Source of the DNA: Corallococcus macrosporus DSM 14697
GTDB taxonomy: Bacteria; Myxococcota; Myxococcia; Myxococcales; Myxococcaceae
DNA: 64,000 nt
Reading direction: 5' to 3'
Assembly (NCBI RefSeq): GCF_002305895.1
Contig: NZ_CP022203.1
Coordinates: forward strand, 7,722,001-7,786,000
The notes beneath the pieces are model-generated. The model was not told the origin of the DNA. It saw only the letters and a list, made by a program, of their open reading frames with translations, and made no database searches. Positions 62,295 through 64,000 of the stretch are shown here, in pieces (position 1 is the first letter of the stretch; each line of letters opens with the position of its first letter). Made by a program: the position numbers and the translations under genes.

Positions 62295-63215
62295 TCAGCC
62301 CACCACCAGCCGCGCGCGCTGCTTCGCGGGGCGGATGCGCGCGGTGGCCCCCGCGCCGAAACGAAGGAAGTCCTCCTCCACCCCGTCGCTGAAGATGACG
62401 CCCTCCGACGCCATCCGCGACTCCAGCACCAGCTCGCGCGCCTCCGTCACGTCGCCCATCACCAGGCTGGCGCCCGAGTGGCGGCTGGCGAAGGGCTCGC
62501 GCACCACGAAGACCAGGCGCGGGTCCTCCCAGTCCAGGCGCAGGGGCGCCCCCGGCACCCCGCCCGCGTGCGCCGTCACGCCTCGCGCCAGGTTGAAGAT
62601 GGAGGACAGCCACCCGGTGGCGCCCGCGCCCGTGGACACCACCACGCCGCTGGAGGACTGGGCCTCCTCCTGGTCCCCGGTGCGCAGCCGGTAGCGCGCG
62701 GAGACATGGGAGCGCGCCCCGATGAACAAGTCATTGAAGGCCAGCAGCCGCTGCCCGTCCGCCAGCCGCGCCTCCGCCAGCGTCACGCGCCTGAAGGCCG
62801 CCGTGTCCTCCAGCACCTTCCGCACCGCGCCGCGCGCGCCCGCCACCGAGCAGGGCAACAGCACCCCGTCGAAGCGCTCCGGGTCCGGGTTCACGCCCAC
62901 CAGCGGCTGCTCCCCCACGTACTTGGCCACGTTGGCCACCAGCCCGTCCTGCCCCGCGACGACCACCACCTCCTTGCCGGTGAAGAGGAAGGTGGGCACC
63001 AGGCTCCGGTCCACCTGCTGCACCGGCAGCCCGAAGGACAGCGACTCCCGCAGCGTGTCCACGTTGCGCCGGTAGGCCTCGTCCTCCCGGGAGAACTCGT
63101 CGAAGTCCTGCCCCGCGTGCTCCACGTAGAACTTCGCCTGCTTCTTCGTGTTGAAGCGCTCCACCAGCCCCGCCAGGCGGGTGCGGCGGGTGACGAGCAC
63201 GATCTTCTCGTACAT
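62295..63215 (-). CDS. NAD kinase-like protein
   Basis: This is a 306-residue protein with the ATP-NAD kinase fold. The nucleotide motif is visible as VVVAGQDGLVANVAKYVGE, where Gln replaces the second Gly of the usual GGDG. AFNDLFIGARSHVSARY and SSGVVVSTGAGATGWLSSI follow in order. True NAD kinases make NADP; the altered GGDG motif and longer N-terminus (MYEKIVLVTRRTRLAGLVER) leave the substrate open. It lies 15 bases downstream of a band-7 protein gene on the same strand, so the two are likely cotranscribed. Confidence 0.85.
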   Translation of the reverse strand: MYEKIVLVTRRTRLAGLVERFNTKKQAKFYVEHAGQDFDEFSREDEAYRRNVDTLRESLSFGLPVQQVDRSLVPTFLFTGKEVVVVAGQDGLVANVAKYVGEQPLVGVNPDPERFDGVLLPCSVAGARGAVRKVLEDTAAFRRVTLAEARLADGQRLLAFNDLFIGARSHVSARYRLRTGDQEEAQSSSGVVVSTGAGATGWLSSIFNLARGVTAHAGGVPGAPLRLDWEDPRLVFVVREPFASRHSGASLVMGDVTEARELVLESRMASEGVIFSDGVEEDFLRFGAGATARIRPAKQRARLVVG

Positions 63216-63230
63216 GGCCCCTCCCCCGCG

Positions 63231-64000
63231 TCAGCGCTCGCGGCCCTTGCCGCCCTGCGCGGGCGGCTGCGCCCGGCCCGGCCCGCCCACCAGCGACTGC
63301 AACAGGTCCGGCGACACGTTGAGCTCGCCAATGCGCTGCGCGTTCTCCGCCATCTCCCGGAACGCCAGGGCGATGTTGAGCGCCGGGTCCCCGCCACTGG
63401 CCGACGTGGCCATCAGCGTCTTCCAGTCCACCCCGCGCACGGGCGCCAGCGTCTTCTCCAGCGCGTAGGCGCGGGCGTCCGCGGCCTGCCGCTCATTGTC
63501 GCTCCAGCGCGTCATCAGCGCGGCGCGCTGCTCCTCCACGGCGATGTCCGCGGCCATCCTCGCCTCGCGAATCTGGCGCTGCCGCTCCTCCACCGCCAGC
63601 TCCGTGGCCAGCTCGCTCTCCTTGATGCGCCGCTCCTGCTCCACCGCGGCGTTGCGGCGCGCGTAGATGGCCTCATCCGCGCCGCGCTGTAGCGCCTCGC
63701 GCGCCTCGGCCTCCAGCGCCCGCGCCATCTCCGGCGCCGGCTTCACCGACAGCAGCGAGAAGGCCATCACCTCCACGCCCAGCGCCTTCACCGGCTCCGC
63801 GACGGACAGGGCCGCCAGCACCTGCTGCTCGATGGCGTCCGAGCGCACCAGCACCTCGCGCAGCGTCAACCCCTGCACCACCGAGCGCGCCCGCACCTGC
63901 GCCACCTGCACCAGCCGCTCCTCCAGCTTCTCCGGGTCATCCGACTGGTAGCGCCCCGTGGGGCCCAGGGAGTAGTCCAGGAGCGAGGCCAGCCGGCGCG
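63231..64000 (-). CDS. SPFH/band-7 domain protein, C-terminal part (runs off right edge)
   Basis: The frame is open to the right edge, so the start lies beyond the window and about 256 residues are visible. The visible part begins in the SPFH domain (SLLDYSLGPTGRYQSDDPEK, then VQGLTLREVLVRSDAIEQQV and LGVEVMAFSLLSVKPAPEMA). A long charged coiled coil (ARRNAAVEQERRIKESELAT and EERQRQIREARMAADIAVEE) and a Gly/Pro-rich tail follow. Such proteins form membrane-associated rings or scaffolds. A GTG at 63911 is inside the gene, not its start. Confidence 0.88.
   Translation of the reverse strand, partial: RRLASLLDYSLGPTGRYQSDDPEKLEERLVQVAQVRARSVVQGLTLREVLVRSDAIEQQVLAALSVAEPVKALGVEVMAFSLLSVKPAPEMARALEAEAREALQRGADEAIYARRNAAVEQERRIKESELATELAVEERQRQIREARMAADIAVEEQRAALMTRWSDNERQAADARAYALEKTLAPVRGVDWKTLMATSASGGDPALNIALAFREMAENAQRIGELNVSPDLLQSLVGGPGRAQPPAQGGKGRER

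Overview
The window is chromosomal DNA of very high GC (about 70%) in which nearly every codon ends in G or C. It looks like a myxobacterium close to Myxococcus, Corallococcus or Pyxidicoccus. The evidence is a DUSAM-domain protein, a SitA5-type polymorphic toxin lipoprotein with a putative immunity gene, a PilZ-containing Ser/Thr kinase, and many lipoproteins and HEAT/propeller proteins. No rRNA, tRNA, CRISPR array, insertion sequence or phage module was seen.

Layout. 1-8.9 kb: a membrane protein cut by the left edge, an AraC regulator, a DoxX-like protein, an aldo/keto reductase, an ExbB-ExbD-TonB operon, a MarR regulator, a TolC-family outer-membrane protein, a small Cys protein and a Rieske oxygenase. 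8.9-19.8 kb: a DUF547 protein, a P2-type cation ATPase, a DNRLRE/propeller lipoprotein, a Gfo/Idh/MocA oxidoreductase, two HEAT-repeat proteins, an M23-type peptidase, then a low-GC lipoprotein/DUSAM pair. 20-31.8 kb: VOC protein, one-Cys thiol peroxidase, ROK kinase, FMN reductase, phosphomannomutase/phosphoglucomutase, kinase, mannose-1-phosphate guanylyltransferase, and a tandem-SGNH plus MBOAT pair (sugar-nucleotide supply and probable polysaccharide O-acylation). 31.9-40.3 kb: DUF2254, SulP transporter, arylsulfatase, a frameshifted small membrane gene, YciI, then the SitA5-like toxin/immunity pair. 40.3-46.3 kb: NUDIX, UppP, YchJ, an SAH riboswitch with ahcY, convergent metK, and an MlaC-like protein. 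46.4-52.5 kb: SpecificRecomb-family protein, MMPL transporter, lipoprotein, MgtC. 52.6-55.5 kb: a zinc-starvation type operon with cysteine-poor ribosomal proteins L33, L28 and S14, a COG0523 GTPase and DUF1826. 56-60.7 kb: a complete mannose-type PTS set (IIA, IIB, IIC, IID, HPr, EI) whose IID gene is frameshifted. 60.7-64 kb: a PrxQ/BCP peroxiredoxin, a lipoprotein, an NAD-kinase-like protein and a band-7 protein cut by the right edge.

Links between genes. AhcY and MetK are consecutive steps of the methyl cycle, face each other tail to tail, and are separated by two terminator hairpins; AhcY is under a riboswitch that senses its own substrate. The L33/COG0523/DUF1826/L28/S14 operon would replace zinc-binding ribosomal proteins and redistribute metal when zinc is scarce. 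The most distinctive accessory locus is the toxin/immunity pair at 38.4-40.3 kb, where base composition drops inside the toxin gene where the variable toxin tip begins. Three loci carry single-base frame breaks in G/C-rich runs (33.4, 37.3-37.5 and 58.46 kb), which may be real mutations or homopolymer sequencing errors.
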